In this document: positions 8,338 through 16,272 of the stretch, piece after piece
Numbering within the stretch: the stretch's first letter is position 1
Layout: every line of letters begins with the position of its first letter
From: Lachnospiraceae bacterium Marseille-Q4251
GTDB lineage: Bacteria > Bacillota > Clostridia > Lachnospirales > Lachnospiraceae
Direction: 5' to 3'
Length of the DNA: 64,000 nucleotides
Assembly (NCBI GenBank): GCA_018223435.1
Contig: JAGTTO010000001.1
Location: forward strand, 1,674,001 to 1,738,000
Made by a program: the position numbers and the translations under genes
Notes under the pieces: generated by a model
The model's database searches: none
Told to the model about the DNA's origin: nothing
What the model saw: the letters and a program-made list of their open reading frames with translations, nothing else

Positions 8338-9033
8338 CTATTCCAATATCAGTTCATCCGCTGTCACAAACTGAAAGCCTCTGCTTTTCAGAGTATCGAT
8401 AATCTCAAGGGCCGCTTTCACCGAGGAAGCATAGCAGTCGTGAAGCAGGATCACATCCCCATCCTTCACCTTTTCCGTGCCCCGGCGCACTACATCGCTG
8501 ACATTCTCCGTAGTCCAGTCCAGAGTGTCCACAGTCCACAGTACGGGAAAAAGGGTCAGCCCGCACTCGAGGCTCTTATCCCACTCTCCGAAGGGCGGGC
8601 GTATGTATTCCGCAGGCTTTCCCGTGATCTCCTGAATCAGGTCGGAGGTTTTTCGAATCTCCTCGCAGGCCGCCTCAGGAGCCATACCAGAAAGTTTCAC
8701 ATGGCTGTAGGTATGATTTCCGATGAGATGCCCTTCCTCTGCCATGCGCCGGACGATCTCCTCCTTGCCGGAAATATTTTCCCCGATGAGAAAAAACGTC
8801 GCCTTCACGTCCCGCTCCTTCAGGCCGTCCAGAAGCAGCGGCGTATAGGTTTTATGGGGACCATCGTCAAAGGTGATGGCCACCCGGGGCGCCAGTTCCT
8901 CAGCACTCTCCGTCGCATTTTTCTCAGATACAGTCTCCACCGCATCCCTGCTCATCCAGACAGCGGCCGCACAGAGAAATACCGCCGTCAGCAAAATCAG
9001 ATATCCTTTTCCAGCCTTCATGCACACTGCCAT
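8338..9033 (-). CDS. Polysaccharide deacetylase (CE4), membrane anchored
   Basis: A 231-residue carbohydrate esterase family 4 protein. An N-terminal hydrophobic segment (YLILLTAVFLCAAAVW) anchors or exports it. NodB motifs are present: TFDDGP (base and metal Asp), HTYSH (metal His), RPPFGEWD and LLHDCY. It likely removes N-acetyl groups from peptidoglycan or a related surface glycan. The start is uncertain, because neither the first ATG (9033) nor an internal one (9021) has a strong ribosome site. It lies between rarA and a small membrane-protein gene. Confidence 0.88.
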   Translation of the reverse strand: MAVCMKAGKGYLILLTAVFLCAAAVWMSRDAVETVSEKNATESAEELAPRVAITFDDGPHKTYTPLLLDGLKERDVKATFFLIGENISGKEEIVRRMAEEGHLIGNHTYSHVKLSGMAPEAACEEIRKTSDLIQEITGKPAEYIRPPFGEWDKSLECGLTLFPVLWTVDTLDWTTENVSDVVRRGTEKVKDGDVILLHDCYASSVKAALEIIDTLKSRGFQFVTADELILE

Positions 9034-9058
9034 CCATCGTCTGTCAGTCTGATTATAT

Positions 9059-9092
9059 GAAAGAAAGGGCCGGCATATGCCGCCCTCCCTTT
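9059..9092 (-). terminator. Terminator after the 9094 membrane-protein gene
   Basis: GGGCGGC and GCCGGCCC form a short strong stem (around 9064-9082) followed on the minus strand by a CUUUCUUUC tail. The U-run is interrupted, so termination may be partial. Confidence 0.5.
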
Positions 9093-9093
9093 T

Positions 9094-9597
9094 TTACTGC
9101 TCGTCTTCTTCGTCATCCACCGGCTTTACCATAGCCGCTTTCTCACGGATAGAAACTTCTTTTTTCTGTACCGGAGCCTGTTTCTTATGAATTTTCTCCG
9201 GGTGCTGGAACTCCAGCCGGAATTTCTTCTTCGCACTCAGCGTGTAAGCGTAAACCACGAGGCCAATCATGCCGACATTGCTGGCGCCGCCCCGGCCTGC
9301 GAAGATGACAAATACCAGAATTCCCATATATCCGGCAAAATCCATGGCCGCATATTTCTTGTAGGCTTTCTTCTGATCCTCCGTGACGCCCTCAAGAAGC
9401 TTCGTGAGCTTCGGCTCCAGAATATCCGTCGCAGCCCAGTAGCCCACAAGGTACAGACAGGCAATCAGCTGAAACGCCCAGATTTTAAGCCAGCCCATGA
9501 GGGTGCCGCCGATCATGACGGCGATAACGACAATCAGGGCAAGCAACGTGATTATGCTGATCTTTTTGTGAATCTTTTTCCGTTCTTCCTTATCCAT
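9094..9597 (-). CDS. Small membrane protein, function unknown
   Basis: A 167-residue protein starting MDKEERKKIHKK. Two membrane segments are visible in the first half (IITLLALIVVIAVMIGGTLMG and AFQLIACLYLVGYWAA) and a third, weaker apolar region follows (YMGILVFVIFAG ... MIGLVVYAY). The C-terminal tail is charged, with PVDDEEDEQ at the end. No family is recognised. The ATG at 9597 has AGAAGGG upstream, whereas the in-frame ATG at 9630 has no ribosome site. It is followed by a weak terminator. Confidence 0.6.
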   Translation of the reverse strand: MDKEERKKIHKKISIITLLALIVVIAVMIGGTLMGWLKIWAFQLIACLYLVGYWAATDILEPKLTKLLEGVTEDQKKAYKKYAAMDFAGYMGILVFVIFAGRGGASNVGMIGLVVYAYTLSAKKKFRLEFQHPEKIHKKQAPVQKKEVSIREKAAMVKPVDDEEDEQ

Positions 9598-9675
9598 TTG
9601 TTTTCCCTTCTGCCGCCTTTCCGCGGCCATTTACTAAAGGAAAGGATAACACAGACAGTCCTAAAAGTAAAGCGA

Positions 9676-10218
9676 TCAGCGCCAGGAAAGAAGCTCTTCC
9701 ACGCTCTTTTTCTTCGGTGCTGCGGGAGCGCTTTCCGGATAGCCTGCTGCCAGAAGGGCGGAAACATTATCGCCCTCCGGAAGCTCCAGGATTTTTCCAA
9801 GAATCTCCTCGTCAAAAATGCCAAGCGTTACAGTGCCGACGCCGTACTCGTGGGCCGCCAGCATGAAGGTCTGGGAAGCGATGCCCGCGTCAAACATTTC
9901 CCACTTGTCCTTTTTGGAGGTGGTGTAGGAACCGTCCTTCTCATAACCGCAGATACCGGTCTTTGTCACAACGACGATCAGCACCGGGCAGGCGGAGATG
10001 ATATCTTTATTATGGGTAAAATTCATCGTAGCTTCTGTGGCAATCCGCTCCTTAAGGGCCGCGTCCTCCACGGCGATATACCTTACGGTCTGGGAATTTT
10101 TCCAGGAGGGAGCAAAGGCAGCCGCCTCCACGATCTGTTCCAACACTTCATGCGGAACCTTTTTATCCTCAAATTTCCGTACGCTTCGTCTTGTCTTGAT
10201 TCCATCAATTAACTGCAT
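9676..10218 (-). CDS. Nitroreductase family protein
   Basis: A 180-residue FMN-dependent NAD(P)H oxidoreductase of the nitroreductase fold. The N-terminal RRSVRKFEDKKVP motif binds the FMN phosphate, APSWKNSQTVRYI is the usual second FMN segment, and GVGTVTLGIF with the C-terminal LLAAGYP region completes the fold. The physiological substrate cannot be told from sequence. The ATG at 10218 is preceded by GGAGGAATTGATCG. It appears to be a single-gene unit. Confidence 0.88.
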   Translation of the reverse strand: MQLIDGIKTRRSVRKFEDKKVPHEVLEQIVEAAAFAPSWKNSQTVRYIAVEDAALKERIATEATMNFTHNKDIISACPVLIVVVTKTGICGYEKDGSYTTSKKDKWEMFDAGIASQTFMLAAHEYGVGTVTLGIFDEEILGKILELPEGDNVSALLAAGYPESAPAAPKKKSVEELLSWR

Positions 10219-10285
10219 CGATCAATTCCTCCTTTTTTGTTTTTATTATAGGTAACTTTTTCAGCAGTGTAAAGTCTTAAAACGC

Positions 10286-10322
10286 AGAAAAACCGCGTAC
10301 AGGATGTTGTCCTGCCGCGGCT
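10286..10322 (-). terminator. Terminator downstream of the LytTR gene; gap 10219-10546 otherwise empty
   Basis: CCGCG/CGCGG (10293-10297, 10316-10320) and CAGGA/TCCTG (10300-10304, 10310-10314) form a stem followed on the minus strand by GGUUUUUC. Apart from this, I see no gene in the 328-nt gap 10219-10546. Confidence 0.7.
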
Positions 10323-10546
10323 TTTCAGAACCTTATGTAGAGAAAACTCCCGGTTTTCCCCACAGCAACCGGCTGTCATAGCTGTACGCCTTAGACCCAT
10401 TGGCTTTGCGTCACTGCATTTCAACAGGTTTGCTGAATTTAAAGTTCTCTTTCCCTCTCGAGAAAGAGTATATCAGAAAAAATCAGCTCCTGCACAACTT
10501 TGGCACAATCGGCAGGATTTTAAGCACAATCGTCGTTTCGCCTTAC

Positions 10547-11275
10547 TTATTCGGCAAAATCTCCCTCTTTTCGACTGAGAAAATACCGATTATATGCGTC
10601 TATCAGCTCTTTTCTTCCACGCACCCGGATAGGGACCATATTTCCATTTTTCAGGATAAAATCTTCTTTCACGTCTGCCACCTGATCCATATTTACCAGG
10701 TAACTCTGATGACACCGCAGAAAACGCTTCTCTCCGATCCGGGACTCGATATCATTCAGTTTGTCCTGCGTCACAATCTCACTGCCATCTTTGAGATGGA
10801 GTGTGACGATATGACGGTTGCTGTCAATATAGAGGATATCATCGGTGTAGGGATAACGGAACTGCCGTCCCGTCTTTACTGCTACCCGGTTCCGGTCACC
10901 GGTTTTCAGTGTTTTCTCCAGAAGACGTACCAACTGAGATGCAGAAAAGGGCTTGAGGATATAGCCGGAAGCTTCCACTTCGTAACTTTCGACTGCAAAA
11001 TCAGGAGACATGGTCAGAAAAACGATGGGCGCCGTGCAGGAAAGCGCTCGAAGTTTCACTGCCGTTTCCATACCGTTAATTCCGTTCATAAAAATATCCA
11101 GGAACAGAAGATCCATTCCCAGATATCCTTCTTCCACATCCGCTGTCAGCGATTCTCCTGAACTATATTCCTCTACAAGAGCCTCTTCCCCGCGGTCGTC
11201 AAAATATTTTTCCAGAAAATGTCTCAATATGCTCCGATCAATCTCTACATCATCACATATTACGATCTTTTTCAT
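10547..11275 (-). CDS. LytTR-family response regulator (orphan)
   Basis: A 242-residue AgrA/ComE-type regulator. The N-terminal receiver domain has the acidic pair DD (residues 8-9), phospho-acceptor Asp60 in LLFLDIF and the KPF motif. The C-terminal LytTR DNA-binding domain is clear: IETHxHxVTLHL-like (here IDSNRHIVTLHL), RFLRCHQSYLVNMDQV and VPIRVRGRKELIDAYNRYF. No histidine kinase lies next to it, so its partner is encoded elsewhere. The TGAGGG ribosome site precedes ATG 11275. Confidence 0.9.
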   Translation of the reverse strand: MKKIVICDDVEIDRSILRHFLEKYFDDRGEEALVEEYSSGESLTADVEEGYLGMDLLFLDIFMNGINGMETAVKLRALSCTAPIVFLTMSPDFAVESYEVEASGYILKPFSASQLVRLLEKTLKTGDRNRVAVKTGRQFRYPYTDDILYIDSNRHIVTLHLKDGSEIVTQDKLNDIESRIGEKRFLRCHQSYLVNMDQVADVKEDFILKNGNMVPIRVRGRKELIDAYNRYFLSRKEGDFAE

Positions 11276-11396
11276 CTTATCGCCCTCAGTATTCTGTAGT
11301 CTCTAGTGGGAAAAGGTCCCGCTTTCCCCACTTTTTTCGATTATAGCATATCTGTCCGGGCAAAGTCAAAAAGATTTATATAACTGCAAAGCATTC

Positions 11397-12014
11397 TCAT
11401 TCCAGAGGTTTTTCCTGATTTTTCCGCTTCCGGAGTTCCTCCACTGCCTCCCGCACTGCGGCTTCCTCTTCCTCTCGGGTGATCTTTTTGGCCAACCGGA
11501 CCGTGTGAATCAGATTGGTCAATAGAATCACAGACAGGGGCAGAAGGATTACCGGGATAAAGATCAGTGGATTGGCGGCCAGACGTGAGATCTTTCCGAG
11601 GATCAGGGAAGAACAGATCACCTTTCCCACCAGATACTCAGACTGCACGTCGTAGGCATCTGCCACGTTGTTGGCATCTCCCTTGGTCTGGTAAATGTAG
11701 CCGTCTCCCTCTTTTTCCACGGACACAACCCGATGGGTATTTACCGCGCCGTCCAGAGCCGGATCCAGGGAATAGAAAGAAATCACATTTCCCTCCCGGA
11801 TCTCAGCGGGGTCGGTTTTCTTCACAACGATGAGGGTGTCCACCTCGTAGGTGGGGGCCATGCTTCCCGTCGTCACACGGAGCACCGTGTAGCCTAAGAC
11901 TGACGGGGCCTTTCCCGGCTTCGTCATGAGGACGATACAGAGAACGGCCACTGCCGCCGCGATGATGGCTATGGACAAAAAATTGATCAGGGCAAAGATT
12001 ACTTTTTTCACCAT
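11397..12014 (-). CDS. sipW: Signal peptidase I of the SipW/ER type
   Basis: A 205-residue membrane peptidase with an N-terminal transmembrane helix and a second apolar segment near the C-terminus (IFIPVILLPLSVILL). The nucleophile is Ser51 in TTGSMAPTY, and the general base is a His (NTHRVV) in place of the Lys of bacterial signal peptidases, which marks the archaeal/ER-like SipW class. A KGDANN segment supplies the conserved Asp. In Bacillus such enzymes process biofilm matrix proteins; no TasA-like gene is seen here. The start lies 2 nt after the stop of the coiled-coil gene, so translation is coupled. Confidence 0.88.
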   Translation of the reverse strand: MVKKVIFALINFLSIAIIAAAVAVLCIVLMTKPGKAPSVLGYTVLRVTTGSMAPTYEVDTLIVVKKTDPAEIREGNVISFYSLDPALDGAVNTHRVVSVEKEGDGYIYQTKGDANNVADAYDVQSEYLVGKVICSSLILGKISRLAANPLIFIPVILLPLSVILLTNLIHTVRLAKKITREEEEAAVREAVEELRKRKNQEKPLE

Positions 12015-12016
12015 GG

Positions 12017-13594
12017 TCAGTCCTCTTTTGAATTTTTCCGGCCACGGCGTTCTCTTAAAGAATCGACGATGTAGCGGGAAAGGGTGTTGGCTTCCGCCTT
12101 CGACTCGGCTTTCTCCCGTGCTTTCTCTGCTTTTTCCAGAGCTTTCTCCATCTTTTTCAGCCGGGCTTCCAGCTCGGCCTTGGCCTCTTCCATCTCTTTT
12201 AACTGCCGCTGGGCTGTCTTGGCCTCGTTTCGCGCCTTCGCCGTTGCGGAATCTGCTTCCCGGCGGAGTTTTTCCATGGCCTGACCGGACTCGCAGCGAA
12301 CCTTCTCCAGAGCCGCGTCTGCTTCCCGGCGGGCTTTCTCAGCCTGGGAATCGGCGGATTTCCTGGCGGCTTTCTGCACAGCCTCAATCTCCTGCTTTGC
12401 TTTTTCGTGGGCAGCTTCGATCTCCTGCGCAGCACTCTCACGGGCAACCGCCACGGCTTCTTCGGCTTCTTTCTTCGCGGCTTCTACCTCTTCCTTTGCT
12501 TCCTGGCGGGCTAAGACTACATTTTCTTTCGCCTCTTTCTCACTCTGGAGACGGGCTTCCTCGGCCTCTCTCGCCTGCTTCTTCGCATGACGGGTCTCCT
12601 CGCCGGCGGCGGCGAGCGCTTCCTGGCTCTCGTTCAACTGCTGCTGGACCATGTCAAGCTGCATCTCCGTATCCACCCGCATCTGATCCAGATATTCCAT
12701 CTGGCCGGTAAGACTTTCCACCTGACCGTTGAGATCCGAGACAGTCCGCTCCAGTGTTTCCCTCTGCTCGGTCTCCTTCTGAAGCTTCTCTTCCGCCTCG
12801 ATCTGAGCCTGGGTCACTTCCTCCACGAAGACCTTCCGGATCTCCACGTCAGGAATGTTCCGGTCCTCTACGATCTCCTCTTTAATCTCTTTGATAAATT
12901 TCGGCTTCACCGGCTCCCGGTGTTCCTCGGCGAGCTCTGTCATCCGCCGGGGATCTGCCTCCAGAAGGCTCTTGAACACTGTATAATTCGTGATGAGGTT
13001 TGTATACATCTGTAAAAGGTACTCTTCATCGAATTCCAGCGCGGAATCCTGCTCCTCAATCGTATAACCTACCTCATCGTAGCTCTCGATAAACTGCCAC
13101 AGCTTGTAACAGGTACGGTAGCTCGGGTCCTTCATCATAAGGTTGGTTCGCTGGATCGGGCTTCGCACCATCGCACAGCCTGCCATGAGCTCACAGAAAG
13201 AACTGCTCCTTAAATTCCGAACCATACGGCGCAGACGGTCGATCCGTTTGAAGACTTCCATATGGTCGCTGTCATTTTCCGCATAACTCTGACGATTCTT
13301 GATCGTCATTTCTATCTTGTAGGAAATCTCCTCGTAGGCGTCGTCCACCTTGCTCTCCATGCTCATGGTATTACAGGTTTCATCACCGGTAGACCAGAAG
13401 ATGACATCCGTCCGTTTATCTACGAAGGTGAAGAGCCGCTGAATCAGATGATAAACAAAACGGTTCTCATAAAGGTCATAGCTTTCCTCTGTGGAAACAT
13501 TCAGGATCCTGGTGGGCTGAATCTCGCCATCCTCATCGCTGGCAATAAACCTGACTGATAGGCGCGTCAAAAGCGAGACGCATCTTCGTCCCAT
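12017..13594 (-). CDS. Long coiled-coil protein with DUF2357-like N-terminus, 5' end probably frameshifted
   Basis: A 525-residue protein. The N-terminal ~220 residues resemble the DUF2357 group (STEESYDLYENRFVYHLIQRLFTFV). Residues ~255-510 are an almost continuous Ala/Glu/Lys-rich coiled coil, and the C-terminus is basic. The ORF start at 13594 has no well-placed ribosome site. A better one (CAGGAG) precedes an ATG at 13619 that reads MAGALQIKHGTKMRLAFDAP and then stops after 28 codons in a different frame, suggesting a small deletion near 13559. The function is unknown. It is translationally coupled to sipW, which may mean that both act at the cell envelope; this is inference. Confidence 0.65.
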   Translation of the reverse strand: MGRRCVSLLTRLSVRFIASDEDGEIQPTRILNVSTEESYDLYENRFVYHLIQRLFTFVDKRTDVIFWSTGDETCNTMSMESKVDDAYEEISYKIEMTIKNRQSYAENDSDHMEVFKRIDRLRRMVRNLRSSSFCELMAGCAMVRSPIQRTNLMMKDPSYRTCYKLWQFIESYDEVGYTIEEQDSALEFDEEYLLQMYTNLITNYTVFKSLLEADPRRMTELAEEHREPVKPKFIKEIKEEIVEDRNIPDVEIRKVFVEEVTQAQIEAEEKLQKETEQRETLERTVSDLNGQVESLTGQMEYLDQMRVDTEMQLDMVQQQLNESQEALAAAGEETRHAKKQAREAEEARLQSEKEAKENVVLARQEAKEEVEAAKKEAEEAVAVARESAAQEIEAAHEKAKQEIEAVQKAARKSADSQAEKARREADAALEKVRCESGQAMEKLRREADSATAKARNEAKTAQRQLKEMEEAKAELEARLKKMEKALEKAEKAREKAESKAEANTLSRYIVDSLRERRGRKNSKED

Positions 13595-13693
13595 GTTTTA
13601 TCTGTAAAGCTCCTGCCATTTTTCTTCTCCTGTAAGTTTCTCTATCCGCGTAATATCAGCAGTTTCCTGCTAATTTATTATATGATGATGCCA

Positions 13694-13881
13694 GGGTCAA
13701 AAGGTCAAAAAGCCGTTCATGCTTGCATGATAAGGCTTTTGAACTTGGGACCCGCCAAACATGAGAAAGCAGCGATTTACGCAGTAAATCAGCGGATTTC
13801 GAATGTTTATAGAATTGCGGGAGCTGCTTTGCAGCGGAGCAATTCGTAGGCATCAGTTGGGGGCAAAAGACCTTTTGACCC
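13694..13881 (+). repeat. Multi-hairpin repeat family 1, complete copy 1
   Basis: This is a 188-nt element bounded by GGGTCAAAAGGTC (13694-13706) and its exact reverse complement (13869-13881). Inside are, in order: an AAAAGCC/GGCTTTT arm capped by TCATG-CTTG-CATGA, a helix AAACAT/ATGTTT enclosing the GATTTAC/GTAAATC hairpin, and a GAATTGC/GCAATTC hairpin with an inner GCTGC/GCAGC. No open reading frame is conserved. A second copy follows directly. Confidence 0.9.
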
Positions 13882-13899
13882 CAACATCATATGATACCA

Positions 13900-14086
13900 G
13901 TGTCAAAAGGTCAAAAAGCTGTTCGTGCTTGCACGATAAGGCTTTTGAACTTGGGACACGCCAAATATGAGAAAGTAGCGATTTACGCAGTAAATCAACG
14001 GATTTCGAATATTTGGAGGATTGCGGAAGCTGCGTAGCAGCGTAGCAATCCGGGTATCAAATGAGTGTCAAAAGACCTTTTGACAC
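13900..14086 (+). repeat. Multi-hairpin repeat family 1, complete copy 2
   Basis: This 187-nt tandem copy is offset by about 206 nt from the first. Its outer helix is GTGTCAAAAGGTC/GACCTTTTGACAC; the inner ones are TCGTG/CACGA, CCAAATAT/ATATTTGG, GATTTAC/GTAAATC and GGATTGC/GCAATCC. Where it differs from copy 1 inside the helices, both partners have usually changed together. ATATGAT-type flanks occur before, between and after the two copies. Confidence 0.9.
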
Positions 14087-14181
14087 TCATATCATTATAT
14101 TCTATATGATACACCAGACAAATTCAAGACTTTCATCTCCAAGAAAATGACATTTTTCGGTCCAAAAACGAAAGATTTTTC

Positions 14182-14229
14182 AAAAAAATGACTTCCGAAA
14201 GCCTTTTCGCTTCGAAAGTCACTTTTTTG
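14182..14229 (-). terminator. Terminator after the LtaS-like gene
   Basis: TGACTTCCGAAAGC (14189-14202) pairs with GCTTCGAAAGTCA (14209-14221) with one mismatch, followed by U7 on the minus strand. A T6 on the plus side makes it potentially bidirectional. Confidence 0.85.
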
Positions 14230-14231
14230 CC

Positions 14232-16262
14232 TTATTTCTTTTTCTCTGTTTCCTCAGAAGCCGCCACATACCGGTACGGTATCGTCGTGCTCAGTTCTGC
14301 CTGAGAAACCGTAATCAGGGTGCCGTCCTCTGGTGCCGCCTCGGGAACCACCAGGGTCTCAGGATCCAGGTAAAGGGTGTCCATTTTTTCATCTCCTATA
14401 TGGACCACACTGTAGCGCGTGAAGTTTTCGCCCCGAACCTTCATGACATGGTCGTAGGTCACGTTCACAGCATCCAGCTGCACCGGCGACAGGCCCATCG
14501 TCATATTTGAGGGGTAATAGGGATTCTCTTCGCCATAGCAGATCTGATCTCCGTAGAGAATGTCATACTCCAGCTCCTTTAATTTTGCCAGGTAATCTTC
14601 TTCTGTCAGACTCCCCTCCGCCATCTGCTTCTGGCCGTTTTGGTGATAGGCGTTCACAACTCCGTCCGTGATGCCGAGAGCGGAAAGCACCTCAGACCCC
14701 ACCTCATAGGCCTCCCGGTCTCCGCCGTCAAAAGTGAGGCCCGTGTTGTTCCAGATGAAATAGCAGGTGTCGTAGATCGTTCCGGATTTCAGCATATCAT
14801 CGGTAAGATCCAGGCTCGGGCAGTGATCCCCGTACATAACGAGGATCGTGGGCTCCCGCCGTTTCCGGAGCATGTTCCAGAGATCTCCCACAAACTGGTC
14901 CACCTCGTAGATCTGATTCGCGTAATAATTGATCTGGTTCAGATAATTCTCGTCCTCTATCACACTGCTGGTGGCAGTCACATGATGCTCGTATTCGACA
15001 TCCGGCTCGGAAGGATAACTTCCATGAGACTGCACAGCAACCGCGAAAACGAAATCTTTTTCCGCTGTGGCGCTTAAGGCCTTCTCAATCTCACCTGTCA
15101 GCACGGAATCCTTGGACCATTCCATCGCAGTGTAACCCTCGGGCCACATATACTCCACAGAATCAAACACGTCAAAGCCCAGATTCGGGTAAACCAGATT
15201 CCGCTCATAAAAGCTTCCCTCATGGTCGTGGATCGCATAGGCTTTGTAACCGTAGGATTTCAGGTTGTAGGCCAGAGATTCGCAGGTTTTTTCCTTCAAA
15301 ACCGTTTTGTAGGGGTACTCGCCGATGCCAAAATCATCGATGTTCATGCCGGTGAGCATCTCAAACTCCGAGTTTACGGTTCCCGCGCCGATGACTGGTA
15401 CGCTTAAGAAACCGGAAGCGCATCTCTTGGAAAGCTGCGTGAAATTCGGCAGGGGATTTTCGGAAAATTCAATGTCTTTCAAACGGTTCACATCGAAGAA
15501 AGATTCCAGCTGGACGACCACAATATTCGGCCGGTTGGAATCAAACACTTCCCCGTCTCCCAGAGCTTCGTCCGTCAGCCCCTCGATGGCCTCGGTGGAA
15601 TACTCCTCCGGCCGGCTGATGCCCACGTCGATGAGGCTGGCGCCAAAGCAGTAAAGGAAACCATTTCTCTTATAGGACTGGGAAAGTTCCCGGAATTTCG
15701 TCTCCAGAAGCTCCGTCTTCTGTCCGACAAAAATGAGTCCCCAGGCAGCCAGGAAGGTGCAGAGAATCGCCGTCACGGAATACGGAAGTTTCGGTCTTTT
15801 TTTCACCGCCGGAATACGGAAAGCCAGCACCGCCAGCACGACGATGACCAGTACCAGAAGGGCCACCAGGGCAGCCAGGGCCAGAAGGCTTAAATATTTC
15901 GAGGCCACGTTTACGCCATCCTTCAGGAGCAGAAGATCGCTGCTGGTAAAAGGCGTCACCCGGAAGGTCAGGATCACACCGTTGATGATTCCCAGAGTCA
16001 GCCAGAAAAGCGTAAACAGAACCAGAAGGCTCTTCTGTTTCCTAAACAGCAGAGCCAGGGAATAGCTGCAGCCCACGATCAGCGCATTGACCAGAAAGGA
16101 ATAGGGGTGCTGAAAAAGGAACAGAATCCCGGCGATCAGGGAATGGCGGCAGATGCTCTCGACGACCAGCACTGTCACCACCGCATGGAGCGGAAGCAGG
16201 ATCGCCGAATTTTCCGGCAGACGCAACTTTTTAAAAGGCAACTTTTTATGTAATTTTTTCAT
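14232..16262 (-). CDS. LtaS-like phosphoglycerol transferase (sulfatase fold)
   Basis: This membrane enzyme resembles lipoteichoic acid synthase. About five transmembrane helices occupy the first ~200 residues, followed by an extracytoplasmic alkaline-phosphatase-like domain. Catalytic landmarks are PNIVVVQLESF (metal Glu), GAGTVNSEFEMLTG (nucleophile Thr), AIHDHEGSFYERN and VMYGDHCPSL (metal Asp/His). It would polymerise glycerol-phosphate or modify a surface glycan. The ATG at 16262 was chosen; the same frame runs to a TTG at 16292 overlapping the GH32 stop. Homologues with similar architecture also act on other cell-wall polymers, so the exact product is unsure. Confidence 0.85.
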   Translation of the reverse strand: MKKLHKKLPFKKLRLPENSAILLPLHAVVTVLVVESICRHSLIAGILFLFQHPYSFLVNALIVGCSYSLALLFRKQKSLLVLFTLFWLTLGIINGVILTFRVTPFTSSDLLLLKDGVNVASKYLSLLALAALVALLVLVIVVLAVLAFRIPAVKKRPKLPYSVTAILCTFLAAWGLIFVGQKTELLETKFRELSQSYKRNGFLYCFGASLIDVGISRPEEYSTEAIEGLTDEALGDGEVFDSNRPNIVVVQLESFFDVNRLKDIEFSENPLPNFTQLSKRCASGFLSVPVIGAGTVNSEFEMLTGMNIDDFGIGEYPYKTVLKEKTCESLAYNLKSYGYKAYAIHDHEGSFYERNLVYPNLGFDVFDSVEYMWPEGYTAMEWSKDSVLTGEIEKALSATAEKDFVFAVAVQSHGSYPSEPDVEYEHHVTATSSVIEDENYLNQINYYANQIYEVDQFVGDLWNMLRKRREPTILVMYGDHCPSLDLTDDMLKSGTIYDTCYFIWNNTGLTFDGGDREAYEVGSEVLSALGITDGVVNAYHQNGQKQMAEGSLTEEDYLAKLKELEYDILYGDQICYGEENPYYPSNMTMGLSPVQLDAVNVTYDHVMKVRGENFTRYSVVHIGDEKMDTLYLDPETLVVPEAAPEDGTLITVSQAELSTTIPYRYVAASEETEKKK

Positions 16263-16272
16263 AACAGGTATC

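Noticed and set aside
11300..11340. Hairpin GTGGGAAA..TTTCCCCAC followed by T6 on the plus strand
   Set aside because: No plus-strand gene ends here, so it was not annotated as a terminator; it could only act on antisense transcripts.
13694..14086. CRISPR array
   Set aside because: Only two long units with internal palindromes, no short regular spacers and no cas genes.
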